A stretch of 64,000 bases of DNA from Pseudomonas paralactis (GTDB taxonomy: Bacteria; Pseudomonadota; Gammaproteobacteria; Pseudomonadales; Pseudomonadaceae), in the NCBI RefSeq assembly GCF_001439735.1, contig NZ_JYLN01000003.1, positions 248,001-312,000 of the forward strand. The letters run 5' to 3'. Shown piece after piece: positions 52,566 to 64,000 of this stretch (its first letter is position 1; the number at the start of each line of letters is the position of its first letter). A model generated the notes under the pieces. The model was not told the origin of the DNA. It searched no databases and saw only the letters and a program-made list of their open reading frames with translations. The position numbers were made by a program, and so were the translations under genes.

Positions 52566-54671
52566 TTATGCACGCATACGGGTGATGCGGATCACACCGG
52601 TCAAGGCGCGCAGTTTCTTGATCACGCGGGCCAGGTGCACACGGTCGTGCACACTGACCACCAGTTGGACCACGCTGATGCGACCATCACGTTCGTCCAT
52701 GCTGATTTTCTCGATATTGCCGTCGGCCGCATTGACGCTGCTGGCCAGCAGGGCGATCAGGCCGCGCTGATGTTCCAGTTCCACTCGCAGCTCGACGTTG
52801 AATTCGCCGGTGACATCCTTGGCCCACGAGAGCTGGATGCATTTTTCCGGGTTGTGGCGGATTTCGGTGATGTTGCGGCAGTTGTCCAGGTGCACCACCA
52901 TGCCCTTGCCCGCAGACAGGTGGCCGACGATCGGGTCGCCCGGGATCGGCGTGCAGCATTTTGCATAGCTGAGCACCAGGCCCTCGGTGCCGCGAATCGC
53001 CAGCGGGCCTTCCGGGCTCGGCAGCTGTTCGCCTTCGCCCAGCAGGCGACGGGCGACCACATAAGCCATGCGGTTGCCCAGGCCGATATCTTCGAGCAGG
53101 TCTTCGATGGTTTCCTGGCGATACTCATGAAGCATCGCCTGCACGCGTTCTTGCGCAATCTTGTCCAGGGCGCTGTCGAAGCCGTTGAGCACCTTGTTCA
53201 GCAGGCGCTCGCCCAGGCTGATGGACTCGGAGCGGCGCTGCAGTTTCAGCGCGTGGCGAATATGCGTTCGGGCCTTGCCGGTGACGACAAAGTTGAGCCA
53301 GGCCGGGTTAGGGCGCGCGCCTGGAGCACTGACGATCTCGACCGTGGAGCCACTTTGCAGCGGCTCGGACAGCGGTGCGAGGCGACGATTGATCCGACAG
53401 GCAATGCAGCTGTTGCCGACGTCGGTGTGCACTGCGTAGGCAAAGTCGACCGCCGTGGAGCCCTTGGGCAGCTCCATGATCCGGCCCTTGGGCGTGAACA
53501 CATAGACCTCGTCCGGAAACAGGTCAATCTTCACGCTTTCGATGAATTCCAGGGAGTTGCCGGCTCGTTGCTGCATTTCCAGCACGCCCTTGACCCATTG
53601 GCGGGCACGGGCATGGGTGCCTTTGGGCTGTTCGTCGCCGCTGGATTTGTACAGCCAGTGGGCAGCGATGCCGTTGTTGGCCATCTCTTCCATTTCGCGG
53701 GTACGGATCTGGATCTCGATCGGCACGCCATGCATACCGAACAGCGTGGTATGCAGCGACTGATAGCCGTTGGCCTTGGGGATCGCGATGTAGTCCTTGA
53801 AACGGCCCGGCAGGGGTTTGTACAAATTATGTACAGCGCCCAGCACGCGGTAACAGGTGTCGACCTTGTCGACGATGATCCGGAACGCGTACACGTCCAT
53901 GATCTCGTTAAAGGCCCGGCGCTTGCCGCGCATCTTCTTGTAGATGCCGTAGATGTGCTTCTGGCGGCCACTGACTTCGCCTTCGATCTCGTCGATCGCC
54001 AGGCAATGGCTCAGGGATTCTTCGATCTTGTTGACGATTTCCTTGCGATTGCCCCGGGCGCGTTTGACCGCCTGGTAGATGCGCGCCGAACGCATCGGGT
54101 GCATGGCTTTGAAGCCAAGGTCTTCGAATTCGATACGAATGGCGTGCATGCCCAGCCGGTTGGCGATGGGCGCGTAGATTTCCAGGGTTTCCTTGGCGAT
54201 GCGCCGACGCTTTTCGCCGGAGAGCACTTCCAGCGTGCGCATGTTGTGCAGCCGGTCGGCCAGCTTGACCAGAATCACCCGAATGTCTCGGGCCATGGCC
54301 ATGGCCATTTTCTGGAAGTTTTCCGCCTGGGCTTCGGCCTTGGTCTCGAAATTCATCTGGGTCAGTTTGCTGACCCCGTCGACCAGTTCGGCCACGGTTT
54401 CGCCAAATTGCGCGCTGAGCGCTTCCTTGGCTATGCCGGTGTCTTCGATCACGTCATGCAGCATCGCGGCCATCAGGCTCTGATGGTCCATGTGCATGTC
54501 GGCCAGAATATTTGCCACCGCAAGGGGATGGGTGACATACGCCTCACCGCTACGCCGGCGCTGGCCGTCGTGGGCTTGTTCGGCGTAGAAATACGCTCGG
54601 CGGACCAGGTTGACCTGGTCGGGGCCGAGGTAGGCCGATAAGCGATCGGCGAGGGCGTCTATGCTCGGCAA
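52566..54671 (-). CDS. spoT: SpoT (p)ppGpp synthetase/hydrolase
   Basis: A 701-residue bifunctional stringent-response enzyme. HD hydrolase motif LHDVIEDTG near residue 70, synthetase domain with RIIVDKVDTCYRVLG and RFKDYIAIPKANGYQSLHTT near 265-320, TGS domain VYVFTPKGRIMELPKGSTAVDFAYAV near 395, CCTPIPGDPIVG zinc-type segment and ACT domain at the end. The full set of domains fits SpoT. rpoZ lies upstream on the same strand, ridA downstream. Confidence 0.97.
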   Translation of the reverse strand: MPSIDALADRLSAYLGPDQVNLVRRAYFYAEQAHDGQRRRSGEAYVTHPLAVANILADMHMDHQSLMAAMLHDVIEDTGIAKEALSAQFGETVAELVDGVSKLTQMNFETKAEAQAENFQKMAMAMARDIRVILVKLADRLHNMRTLEVLSGEKRRRIAKETLEIYAPIANRLGMHAIRIEFEDLGFKAMHPMRSARIYQAVKRARGNRKEIVNKIEESLSHCLAIDEIEGEVSGRQKHIYGIYKKMRGKRRAFNEIMDVYAFRIIVDKVDTCYRVLGAVHNLYKPLPGRFKDYIAIPKANGYQSLHTTLFGMHGVPIEIQIRTREMEEMANNGIAAHWLYKSSGDEQPKGTHARARQWVKGVLEMQQRAGNSLEFIESVKIDLFPDEVYVFTPKGRIMELPKGSTAVDFAYAVHTDVGNSCIACRINRRLAPLSEPLQSGSTVEIVSAPGARPNPAWLNFVVTGKARTHIRHALKLQRRSESISLGERLLNKVLNGFDSALDKIAQERVQAMLHEYRQETIEDLLEDIGLGNRMAYVVARRLLGEGEQLPSPEGPLAIRGTEGLVLSYAKCCTPIPGDPIVGHLSAGKGMVVHLDNCRNITEIRHNPEKCIQLSWAKDVTGEFNVELRVELEHQRGLIALLASSVNAADGNIEKISMDERDGRISVVQLVVSVHDRVHLARVIKKLRALTGVIRITRMRA

Positions 54672-54731
54672 AGCGTGAACTCCTGCCGATGGCTGTGACC
54701 CCGCGCCGTGCTACGTCGACCAGGCATAGGC

Positions 54732-54995
54732 TTAGACGTCCTCGTTGGACTCGCTTTCGAACGCTGCAAACAGCGGTTCGTCTTCAACGATTTCGGCGTT
54801 GGCGATGAACTCGTAGCTCATCAGGCCTTCAGCGATTTCACGCAGGGCTACAACGGTAGGCTTGTCGTTTTCCCACTGGACCAGGGGCTCTTTGCCGCCA
54901 GTGGCCAGTTGACGGGCACGCTTGGTAGAGAGCATGACCAGCTCAAAGCGGTTATCCACGTGTTCTAGGCAGTCTTCAACGGTTACGCGGGCCAT
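54732..54995 (-). CDS. rpoZ: RNA polymerase omega subunit
   Basis: An 87-residue omega subunit: [33 protein letters not shown], then [16 protein letters not shown]. It assists assembly of the beta' subunit. It lies before spoT as in most gamma-proteobacteria. Between gmk and this gene (54996-55162) are two palindromes, the better one at 55107-55151. Confidence 0.97.
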   Translation of the reverse strand: MARVTVEDCLEHVDNRFELVMLSTKRARQLATGGKEPLVQWENDKPTVVALREIAEGLMSYEFIANAEIVEDEPLFAAFESESNEDV

Positions 54996-55106
54996 GGTAT
55001 TCCTCGGAGCGAATGCAAGATGCGCGCTGCCCGGTTGGGCGAGCGGACTGAGCAGTTTAAAAAATCACCAGCGTTTAGGGAAGCGCTGATTTTTCGCAGG
55101 CCCTCG

Positions 55107-55151
55107 CAAAACCGCTACAAGTGCCAATGTAAGGCCCTTGCAGCGGTTTTG
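55107..55151. terminator. Palindrome between gmk and rpoZ
   Basis: CAAAACCGCTACAAG and CTTGCAGCGGTTTTG pair almost perfectly around a 15-base loop after the gmk stop. No T-run follows, so termination is likely but not certain. Confidence 0.55.
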
Positions 55152-55162
55152 GGAAGAGCTAA

Positions 55163-56657
<1,495 letters not shown>

Positions 56658-56841
56658 GGAGGTACCTCGCGTTGGATGAATAGAAATTGGCCAGGCCGAC
56701 CTGGAGGCGCAGGATTGTAGCGCAGTGGGAGGGAGGCGCCCAAACCCGGGCATTGGTAACCGGATTTTTTAGAAGTGCCCCGAACCGGCTTGCGGCTCTA
56801 TAATGCTCGGCAGTTTTTCGTCCTCAGTACAGGTATCCCCT

Positions 56842-57564
56842 ATGAAACGTCCAAGTGGTCGCGCTGCCGATCAGCTCCGCTCGATCCGCATCACCCGCAA
56901 CTACACCAAACACGCCGAGGGATCCGTACTGGTCGAGTTTGGCGATACCAAGGTGATTTGCACCGTCAGCGTCGAAAACGGCGTGCCGCGTTTCCTCAAG
57001 GGTCAGGGCCAGGGCTGGTTGACCGCAGAGTACGGCATGTTGCCGCGCGCCACCGGTGAGCGTAACCAGCGTGAAGCCAGCCGAGGCAAGCAAGGCGGGC
57101 GTACCCTGGAAATCCAGCGCCTGATCGGCCGTTCCCTGCGTGCTGCTCTGGACATGTCCAAGCTGGGCGACGTGACCCTGTACGTCGACTGCGACGTAAT
57201 CCAGGCTGATGGCGGCACCCGTACTGCATCCATCACCGGCGCCATGGTGGCCCTGGTCGACGCGTTGAAAGTGATCAAGAAGCGTGGCGGCCTGAAAGCA
57301 GGTGACCCGCTCAAGCAGATGATCGCTGCCGTGTCGGTCGGTATGTACCAGGGCGAGCCTGTGCTGGACCTGGATTACCTGGAAGACTCGGCCGCCGAGA
57401 CCGACCTGAACGTGGTCATGACCAGCACCGGTGGTTTCATCGAAGTACAGGGCACCGCCGAAGGCGCGCCATTCCAGCCGGCTGAGTTGAACGCGATGCT
57501 GGCCCTGGCCCAGAAGGGCATGAACGAAATCTTTGCACTGCAGACCGCCGCACTGGCTGAATAA
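56842..57564 (+). CDS. rph: RNase PH
   Basis: A 240-residue phosphorolytic 3'-exonuclease that trims tRNA precursors. [57 protein letters not shown] and [22 protein letters not shown] are conserved. The ATG at 56842 follows AGGTA; a longer frame from 56803 is unlikely. Confidence 0.97.
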   Translation: MKRPSGRAADQLRSIRITRNYTKHAEGSVLVEFGDTKVICTVSVENGVPRFLKGQGQGWLTAEYGMLPRATGERNQREASRGKQGGRTLEIQRLIGRSLRAALDMSKLGDVTLYVDCDVIQADGGTRTASITGAMVALVDALKVIKKRGGLKAGDPLKQMIAAVSVGMYQGEPVLDLDYLEDSAAETDLNVVMTSTGGFIEVQGTAEGAPFQPAELNAMLALAQKGMNEIFALQTAALAE

Positions 57565-57588
57565 GCCCGTCCCGAGGAGAAAAACGCC

Positions 57589-57957
57589 ATGAATGACAGC
57601 CAATTGCCGGTTCCGGCACCGTCCAAGGAAGTACGCCAGTTGGCAATGCTGTGTCATTTCGCGGCGTTTGCAGGGTTGGTATTCCCCTTCGGCAGCTTGT
57701 TGGGGCCGCTGATCCTGTGGCAGTTCAAGAAGGACATGGATCCGCTTATCGATGATCAGGGCAAGGAAGCCCTGAACTTCCAGATCACCGTGGCCATCGC
57801 CTGGCTGGTGTGTCTGGTGCTGGGCTTTGTGGTGGTCGGCTTTTTGTTGATGACCGTATTGGTGATAGGGGCGTTGATACTGACGATCATTGCCGGGATC
57901 AAGGCCAACAAGGGCATTGCCTATCGTTATCCGTGGACCTGGCGTCTGATCAAGTAA
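57589..57957 (+). CDS. DUF4870 membrane protein
   Basis: A 122-residue protein with three or so hydrophobic segments (AFAGLVFPFGSLLGPLILW; ITVAIAWLVCLVLGFVVVG; LMTVLVIGALILTIIAGI) and the DUF4870 pattern LCHFAAFAG ... QGKEALNFQITVAI. Function is unknown. GAGGAGAAA precedes the ATG. It follows rph by 24 bases. Confidence 0.9.
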   Translation: MNDSQLPVPAPSKEVRQLAMLCHFAAFAGLVFPFGSLLGPLILWQFKKDMDPLIDDQGKEALNFQITVAIAWLVCLVLGFVVVGFLLMTVLVIGALILTIIAGIKANKGIAYRYPWTWRLIK

Positions 57958-57966
57958 TCGAGCGGC

Positions 57967-58002
57967 CACAAAAAAACCGACATCGCTGTCGGTTTTTTTG
58001 TG
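57967..58002. terminator. Bidirectional terminator between DUF4870 and crc
   Basis: CACAAAAAAACCGACA and TGTCGGTTTTTTTGTG form a perfect stem with T-runs on both strands. Confidence 0.95.
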
Positions 58003-58016
58003 CCTGGAAAAAGACC

Positions 58017-58796
58017 TCAGATGGTCAAGGTCCAGTCGTAGTCCACGATCAGTGGCGCGTGCTGCGAGAAGCGCGGCTGGCGTGGCAAGCGAGCGCTGCG
58101 TACGAACCGGCGCAGGCCCGGGGTCAGCAACTGATAGTCGAAACGCCAGCCCAGGTTGAGCATCTCAGCCTGTTCGTTATCCGGCCACCAGCTGTACTGG
58201 TCGCCTTCGCGACTGACTTCGCGCAGGGCATCGACATAGCCCATGTTGCCGACAATCTCGTCCATCCAGGCCCGTTCCGGCGCCAAAAAGCCCGGTGATT
58301 GCTGGCTGTCGCGCCAGTTCTTGATATCCAGCTTCTGTTGCGCCACGTACAGCGAGCCACAATAAATGTACTCGCGACGTTTGCGCCGCTGTTTATCCAG
58401 ATAACGGGCGAAATCGTCCATTAGCTTGAATTTCTGGTTCAAGTCTTCATCGCCGTTCTGCCCCGAAGGAAGCAGCAAGGTCGCGATGCTGACCTTGTCG
58501 AAATCGGCTTGCAGGTAGCGCCCGTAGCGGTCGGCTGTCTCGAAGCCGAGGCCGCTGATGACCGCCTTGGGTTGCAACCGCGAGTACAAAGCCACGCCAC
58601 CTTGGGTGGGCACTTCGGCATCGCAGGCATAAAGGAAGTAGCCATCCAGTTGGAAGGCTGGGTCGTCCAGTTCAAAGGCGGAGGCGCGGGTGTCCTGCAG
58701 GCAGATGACGTCGGCATTCTGGGCTTGCAGCCAACTGAGCAAACCACGCTCGACTGCAGCCTGAATACCATTAACGTTCACACTGATGATCCGCAT
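58017..58796 (-). CDS. crc: Catabolite repression control protein Crc
   Basis: A 259-residue protein of the ExoIII fold that works with Hfq to block translation of target mRNAs during catabolite repression. MRIISVNVNGIQAAVERGLL, FLYACDAEVPTQGG, KRREYIYCGSLYVAQQKLD and the terminal FDYQLLTPGLRRFVRSA and PLIVDYDW segments are as in known Pseudomonas Crc. The family has lost nuclease activity. Start at ATG 58796, diverging from pyrE. Confidence 0.97.
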   Translation of the reverse strand: MRIISVNVNGIQAAVERGLLSWLQAQNADVICLQDTRASAFELDDPAFQLDGYFLYACDAEVPTQGGVALYSRLQPKAVISGLGFETADRYGRYLQADFDKVSIATLLLPSGQNGDEDLNQKFKLMDDFARYLDKQRRKRREYIYCGSLYVAQQKLDIKNWRDSQQSPGFLAPERAWMDEIVGNMGYVDALREVSREGDQYSWWPDNEQAEMLNLGWRFDYQLLTPGLRRFVRSARLPRQPRFSQHAPLIVDYDWTLTI

Positions 58797-58878
58797 AAAT
58801 GGCCCCAAAAATCGCGTGCGTGTATGATACACGCCGTCCACCTAATTAGCTAAATCCGTGGTATCTGAGGCTTTTTTC

Positions 58879-59523
58879 ATGCAGGCGTATCAACGCGATT
58901 TCATTCGTTTTGCCATCGATCGCGGCGTTTTACGCTTCGGTGAGTTCACTCTCAAGTCCGGGCGCACCAGCCCGTACTTCTTCAATGCTGGCTTGTTCAA
59001 CTCGGGTTCGGCCCTGGCTCAGCTGGGTCGTTTCTATGCGGCAGCCATCGTTGAGAGCGGTATTTCCTTCGACGTACTCTTTGGCCCGGCCTACAAGGGT
59101 ATTCCCCTGGCAGCGGCGACGGCGGTAGCCCTGGCGGAGCATCACGGGCAGGACTTGCCGTGGTGCTTCAACCGTAAGGAAGCCAAGGCCCATGGTGAAG
59201 GTGGCAGCCTGGTCGGCGCGCCATTGACCGGCGATGTGCTGATCATCGATGACGTGATCACCGCGGGTACTGCTATCCGTGAAGTGATGCAGATCATCGC
59301 TTCCCAGGACGGCGCCAAGGCTGCCGGTGTGCTGATCGCCTTGAACCGCCAGGAGCGCGGCAACGGTGAGTTGTCGGCGATCCAGGAAGTGGAGCGTGAC
59401 TTCGGCATTCCGGTGGTGAGCATCGTGTCGTTGAACCAGGTGTTGCAGTTCCTGGAAGATGACCCGCAGCTCAAGCAGCATTTGCCGGCAGTGCGGGCGT
59501 ACCGCGAGCAGTTCGGCGTCTGA
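58879..59523 (+). CDS. pyrE: Orotate phosphoribosyltransferase
   Basis: A 214-residue enzyme making OMP from orotate and [22 protein letters not shown] near residue 26, [18 protein letters not shown] near 72 and the PRPP loop [16 protein letters not shown] near 122 are clear. Start at ATG 58879; crc diverges from it. Confidence 0.97.
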   Translation: MQAYQRDFIRFAIDRGVLRFGEFTLKSGRTSPYFFNAGLFNSGSALAQLGRFYAAAIVESGISFDVLFGPAYKGIPLAAATAVALAEHHGQDLPWCFNRKEAKAHGEGGSLVGAPLTGDVLIIDDVITAGTAIREVMQIIASQDGAKAAGVLIALNRQERGNGELSAIQEVERDFGIPVVSIVSLNQVLQFLEDDPQLKQHLPAVRAYREQFGV

Positions 59524-59533
59524 CACTGACTCC

Positions 59534-59625
59534 TTTGGGAGCGGGCTTGCCCGCGATAGCGGTGTGTCAGGCGGTGTATTTTTGCATGTACTGCCGTCAT
59601 CGCAGGCAAGCCAGCTCCCACATGT
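59534..59625. repeat. REPIN-like pair downstream of pyrE
   Basis: A REP (GGGAGCGGGCTTGCCCGCGA) and a GCAGGCAAGCCAGCTCCCAC arm of the other class lie in opposite orientation across about 45 bases. The pair is mixed in class. Confidence 0.85.
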
Positions 59626-59640
59626 GAACTGTGTACAAAC

Positions 59641-59679
59641 AAAAGGCCCCGCTCAATTCAATTGAGCGGGGCCTTTTGC
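59641..59679. terminator. Bidirectional terminator between pyrE and argB
   Basis: AAAAGGCCCCGCTCAAT and ATTGAGCGGGGCCTTTT form a perfect long stem with T-runs on both strands. Confidence 0.97.
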
Positions 59680-59689
59680 TTTGCAGCAG

Positions 59690-60595
<906 letters not shown>

Positions 60596-60615
60596 TCAGG
60601 GCTCCGGGCAAAAAA

Positions 60616-62013
60616 TCAGAACGGTAATTGGAGATCAGGGGCAACACGTTTCAACTGGGCGTGGAACACGTCCTTGATGCGCTGCAACTCAGCCTCGGTA
60701 TCCGCCTCGAAACGCAGGACCAGCACCGGTGTGGTGTTGGACGCGCGAACCAGGCCCCAGCCTTTGGCGTAATCGACTCGCACACCATCAATGGAGGTCA
60801 GGTTGGCGCCTTCACCCCATTGCGCATCGTGCAATGCGTCAATGATGCTGAATTTGCTCTCCTCGGTCACATGGATATTGATCTCTGGCGTAGAAATATC
60901 ATTCGGGAAGGTCTGAAACAGTTCTTCGGCGGTGGATTTTTCCTTGCTGAGGATCTCCAGCAGACGAGCGGCGCTGTAAATGCCGTCGTCAAACCCGAAC
61001 CAGCGCTCCTTGAAGAATACGTGGCCGCTCATTTCGCCGGCCAAGAGTGCGCCGGTTTCCTTCATTTTCTTTTTGATCAACGAATGACCGGTCTTCCACA
61101 TTAGCGGGCGACCGCCGTATTCCTTGATCAGTGGTGTCAGACGGCGGGTGCATTTCACGTCGAAGATGATCTCGGCGTTGGGGTTGCGCGCCACTACGTC
61201 ACGGGCAAACAGCATCAGCAGGCGGTCGGGGAAGACGATCTCGCCGGTTTCGGTCACCACGCCCACGCGGTCGCCGTCGCCATCGAAGGCCAGGCCGACG
61301 TCGGCGCCCACTTCCTTGACCTTGGCGATCAGGTCTACCAGGTTTTCCGGTTTGCCCGGGTCCGGGTGGTGATTGGGGAAGTTGCCGTCGACATCGCAGA
61401 ACAGCGGGATCACTTCGCAGTTCAGGGCTTCGAGCAGTTGCGGGGCGATCACGCCAGCCGCGCCGTTGCCGCAATCCACCACCACTTTTAGGCGGCGCGC
61501 GAGTTTGACGTCGCGAGTGATTTCATCGGAGTAGCGTTGCAGGATGTCGACCTTGGTGATGCTGCCGGTGCCGCTGGTCAGGTCATTGGTCTTCAGGCGG
61601 GTGTGCAGGGCCTGGATCTGTTCATTGGCCAGCGTATCGCCAGCGATGACGATCTTGAAGCCGTTGTAGTCCGACGGGTTGTGACTACCGGTGAGCATGA
61701 CCCCGGATTTGCCGGCCAGTACGTTGGCGGCGTAGTACAGCGCGGGTGTCGGCACCAGGCCGACGTCGCTGACATGGCAACCGCTGTCGGCCAGGCCCTG
61801 GATCAGTTGCTCGACCAGTTCGGGGCCGGACAAACGGCCGTCACGACCCACCGAGACGTTGGGCTCGCCCTGGGCCAGGCTCTGCGAACCGATGGCGCGG
61901 CCAATCCAGTAGGCGGTTTCGGCGGTCAGGGTCTTGGGTACCACGCCACGAATGTCATAGGCGCGAAAAATGCTGTCGGGAAAGGTCGGGGCTACGCGGG
62001 CTGCGGTACTCAT
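60616..62013 (-). CDS. algC: Phosphomannomutase/phosphoglucomutase AlgC
   Basis: A 465-residue enzyme interconverting the 1- and 6-phosphates of mannose and glucose for alginate, LPS and other polysaccharides. Phosphoserine loop GVMLTGSHNPSDYNGFK near residue 105, metal loop LAFDGDGDRVG near 242, sugar loop GEMSGHVFFKE near 325. ATG at 62013 follows GGAG. The long N-terminal extension annotated in some genomes is not present here: only 264 bases precede it before dut. Confidence 0.96.
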   Translation of the reverse strand: MSTAARVAPTFPDSIFRAYDIRGVVPKTLTAETAYWIGRAIGSQSLAQGEPNVSVGRDGRLSGPELVEQLIQGLADSGCHVSDVGLVPTPALYYAANVLAGKSGVMLTGSHNPSDYNGFKIVIAGDTLANEQIQALHTRLKTNDLTSGTGSITKVDILQRYSDEITRDVKLARRLKVVVDCGNGAAGVIAPQLLEALNCEVIPLFCDVDGNFPNHHPDPGKPENLVDLIAKVKEVGADVGLAFDGDGDRVGVVTETGEIVFPDRLLMLFARDVVARNPNAEIIFDVKCTRRLTPLIKEYGGRPLMWKTGHSLIKKKMKETGALLAGEMSGHVFFKERWFGFDDGIYSAARLLEILSKEKSTAEELFQTFPNDISTPEINIHVTEESKFSIIDALHDAQWGEGANLTSIDGVRVDYAKGWGLVRASNTTPVLVLRFEADTEAELQRIKDVFHAQLKRVAPDLQLPF

Positions 62014-62277
62014 CGCGGGGAGAACTCCATCTGAAAGGGGCAGGGCTGGCCTGAAAGGTGGCTGGCCGGCAGGCTCAAACTGAAGGGTATGACGGCGTTT
62101 TCGGCAGAGAGTTCGTGGTGTAAAAGTGCCATCGGGGTCATGGCTTTGCCCGTATGGTTGCGTAAATCGTTGATTTCCATAGGGAAATTTCGCTTGTGAG
62201 ATTTACGCATTCTTCATCCTGAAACGCCAGGCGGTGGCATCGGGCCAGACGAGGGTGTCTGGCCTGATTCAGCTTAG
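62014..62277. other. Gap between algC and dut
   Basis: This 264-base gap holds no convincing gene; a 66-codon frame at 62010-62210 overlaps the algC start and shows nothing recognisable. A hairpin GGGCCAGAC/GTCTGGCCT at 62241-62264 lies after the dut stop and may end that transcript, without a T-run. Confidence 0.6.
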
Positions 62278-62733
62278 TCAGTGGCTGCCGGAATGCCCGA
62301 AACCGCCTGCACCACGCTGGGTTTCGTCGAACTCTTCGACCAGTTCGAAGTGCGCCTGTACCACGGGCACCAATACCAGCTGGGCAATGCGCTCGCCGAC
62401 CGCGATGTTGAAGGCAGTCTGGCCACGGTTCCAGCACGACACCATCAACTCGCCCTGGTAGTCGGAGTCGATCAGGCCGACCAGGTTACCGAGCACGATG
62501 CCATGTTTATGGCCCAGGCCGGAGCGCGGCAGGATCAGCGCCGCCAGGCCCGGGTCGCCGACGTAGATCGACAGGCCGGTCGGGATCAGGAGGGTCTGGC
62601 CCGGCTCAAGGACGGTGTCCTCCTTGAGCATGGCGCGCAGGTCCAGGCCGGCGGAGCCCGGTGTGGCGTAGGCGGGCAGCGGGAATTCGTTGCCGATGCG
62701 GGGGTCGAGGATCTTGGCTTGCAAAGCGTGCAT
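62278..62733 (-). CDS. dut: dUTP pyrophosphatase
   Basis: A 151-residue dUTPase that removes dUTP. All five motifs are visible: [40 protein letters not shown] and the flexible C-terminal [10 protein letters not shown]. It follows coaBC by five bases on the same strand, as in E. coli. Confidence 0.98.
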   Translation of the reverse strand: MHALQAKILDPRIGNEFPLPAYATPGSAGLDLRAMLKEDTVLEPGQTLLIPTGLSIYVGDPGLAALILPRSGLGHKHGIVLGNLVGLIDSDYQGELMVSCWNRGQTAFNIAVGERIAQLVLVPVVQAHFELVEEFDETQRGAGGFGHSGSH

Positions 62734-62738
62734 GAAAA

Positions 62739-63947
62739 TTAAACCTGGTTCAGCCGTTGGGCGATAAAAGAGATCAGTTGGCGGGCAATCTTGCCCTTGC
62801 TGGTCTGGGCGAAAAGGGTGGCGTGCAGCTCGCGATCGATCACGCTGCAGGCATTTTCCTCGCTGTTGAAGCCGATGCTCGGGTTGGCGACATCATTGGC
62901 AACGATCAAGTCGAGGTTTTTATCTTTCAATTTACGTGCGGCGTAGTCCAGCAGGTGCTCGGTCTCGGCAGCGAAACCAACACTGAACGGACGGTCCGGA
63001 CGGGTGGCGATGGTGGCCAGGATGTCCGGGTTGCGCACCATTTGCAGGAGCAGGCCGTCGCCGCTTGTAGGGTCTTTCTTGAGCTTTTGCGGGGCCACGA
63101 CTTCAGGGCGGTAATCCGCAACCGCTGCCGAGGCGATGAACAGGTCGCAGGGAATAGCGGCTTCACAGGCCGCCAGCATGTCCCGGGCGCTGACTACGTC
63201 GATTCGCGTGACGCGATCAGGGGTCGGCAAATGCACGGGACCTGTGATCAAGGTCACTCGTGCGCCTGCCTCGACCGCAGCTTCTGCCAGCGCAAAGCCC
63301 ATTTTTCCTGAGCTATGGTTGGTGATGTAGCGCACCGGGTCGATGTTTTCCTGGGTCGGGCCCGCGGTGATCAGCACGTGCTTGCCGGTCAGGGCCAGGT
63401 GCTGGAAACACTCGGCGGCGCATAGCGCAAGGTCGGTGGCTTCGAGCATCCGGCCCATGCCGACGTCGCCACAGGCCTGGCTGCCGGAGGCGGGGCCAAA
63501 CACCTTGAGGCCGCGGCTTTGCAGAAGTTGGGTGTTGGCTTGGGTGGCCGGGTCGCGCCACATGGCCTGGTTCATGGCCGGAGCGATCGCGACGGTGGCG
63601 TCGGTGGCCAATACCAGGGTGGTCAGCAGGTCATCGGCGATGCCCTGGGCCAGGCGGGCGATCAGGTCGGCGGTGGCCGGGGCGATCAGTACCAGGTCGG
63701 CCCATTTGGCCAGTTCGATGTGGCCCATGGCGGCTTCGGCCGCCGGGTCCAGCAGGTCGAGGTGAACCGGGTGGCCGGACAGGGCCTGCATGGTCAGCGG
63801 GGTGATGAACTCACTGCCGCCACGGGTCATGACCACGCGCACTTCGGCGCCCTGGTCCAGGAGCCTGCGAACCAACTCTGCGCTCTTGTAGGCGGCAATG
63901 CCGCCGCCGACGCCGAGAACGATGCGTTTCCGATACAGACGCTGCAT
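62739..63947 (-). CDS. coaBC: Bifunctional CoaBC (phosphopantothenoylcysteine decarboxylase/synthetase)
   Basis: A 402-residue two-domain enzyme of coenzyme A synthesis. CoaC domain (1-190): [33 protein letters not shown] and the clamp [15 protein letters not shown]. CoaB domain (190-402): [32 protein letters not shown] and KLKKDP near 290. The ATG is at 63947; 63948-64000 shows nothing more. Confidence 0.97.
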   Translation of the reverse strand: MQRLYRKRIVLGVGGGIAAYKSAELVRRLLDQGAEVRVVMTRGGSEFITPLTMQALSGHPVHLDLLDPAAEAAMGHIELAKWADLVLIAPATADLIARLAQGIADDLLTTLVLATDATVAIAPAMNQAMWRDPATQANTQLLQSRGLKVFGPASGSQACGDVGMGRMLEATDLALCAAECFQHLALTGKHVLITAGPTQENIDPVRYITNHSSGKMGFALAEAAVEAGARVTLITGPVHLPTPDRVTRIDVVSARDMLAACEAAIPCDLFIASAAVADYRPEVVAPQKLKKDPTSGDGLLLQMVRNPDILATIATRPDRPFSVGFAAETEHLLDYAARKLKDKNLDLIVANDVANPSIGFNSEENACSVIDRELHATLFAQTSKGKIARQLISFIAQRLNQV

Positions 63948-64000
63948 TGGTTTGCCTTTCCAGTTCAGTGATGCCAGTTCAGTGACGCCTGCGATGACCC

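Noticed and set aside
62010..62210. Small minus-strand frame in the algC-dut gap
   Set aside because: Overlaps the algC start, unremarkable sequence, no homologue recognised.

Overview
The window is chromosomal DNA from a fluorescent Pseudomonas, most likely of the P. fluorescens complex. The core genes, high GC, many REP/REPIN palindromes of the SBW25 type and the gene order phoB-ubiA-ubiC-rubA-rubB-hupA ... recG-oxyR ... spoT-rpoZ-gmk ... rph-crc-pyrE-argB-algC-dut-coaBC all point there. From memory, the same backbone lies in P. aeruginosa PAO1 around PA5320-PA5360. No rRNA, tRNA, CRISPR array or intact transposase gene was seen.

Region 1 (1-4.4 kb) is backbone: the start of phoB with Pho-box-like repeats, a small secreted repeat protein, ubiquinone genes ubiA and ubiC, rubredoxin and its reductase, and an HU protein. 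Region 2 (4.4-6.4 kb) is AT-richer. It holds an orphan proline-rich protein of unknown function behind a sequence resembling an HrpL (Hrp) box, then an Imm11-like immunity gene.

Region 3 (6.36-40.5 kb) is a complete type VI secretion system with the gene content and order of the P. aeruginosa H1 cluster, in two divergent arms that meet at 23.1-23.5 kb. The left arm (minus strand) is tssA-B-C-hcp-tssE-F-G-clpV-vgrG, followed by an Eag chaperone, a 1441-residue prePAAR/PAAR-Rhs effector with an AHH-type nuclease tip, and its immunity gene. The right arm (plus strand) is fha-tssJ-K-L-M-tagF-pppA-ppkA-tagT-S-R-Q, the threonine-phosphorylation pathway that triggers firing. TagJ, present between hcp and tssE in H1, is missing. 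GGA motifs of the RsmA/CsrA type precede fha, tssA and hcp.

Region 4 (40.5-44.4 kb) is a small scar. A SCP2-like gene is followed by a decayed copy of the 3' end of the neighbouring HDOD gene, a DUF6124-type gene, a deleted S-type pyocin gene with only its C-terminal end readable, and an intact DUF6392-like immunity gene. The intact HDOD gene follows.

Region 5 (44.4-64 kb) is housekeeping backbone: recG, oxyR, a tonB-exbD-exbB operon with a Fur-box-like element upstream, an SDR epimerase, a lipoprotein, ridA, spoT, rpoZ, gmk, yicC, rph, a DUF4870 membrane protein, crc, pyrE, argB, algC, dut and coaBC.

The less expected items are the Hrp-box-like element before the orphan gene at 4.58 kb, the prePAAR-Rhs-AHH effector module, the loss of tagJ, and the bacteriocin-immunity scar bounded by a partial duplication. 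Family assignments come from reading the translated sequence; no database search was run.
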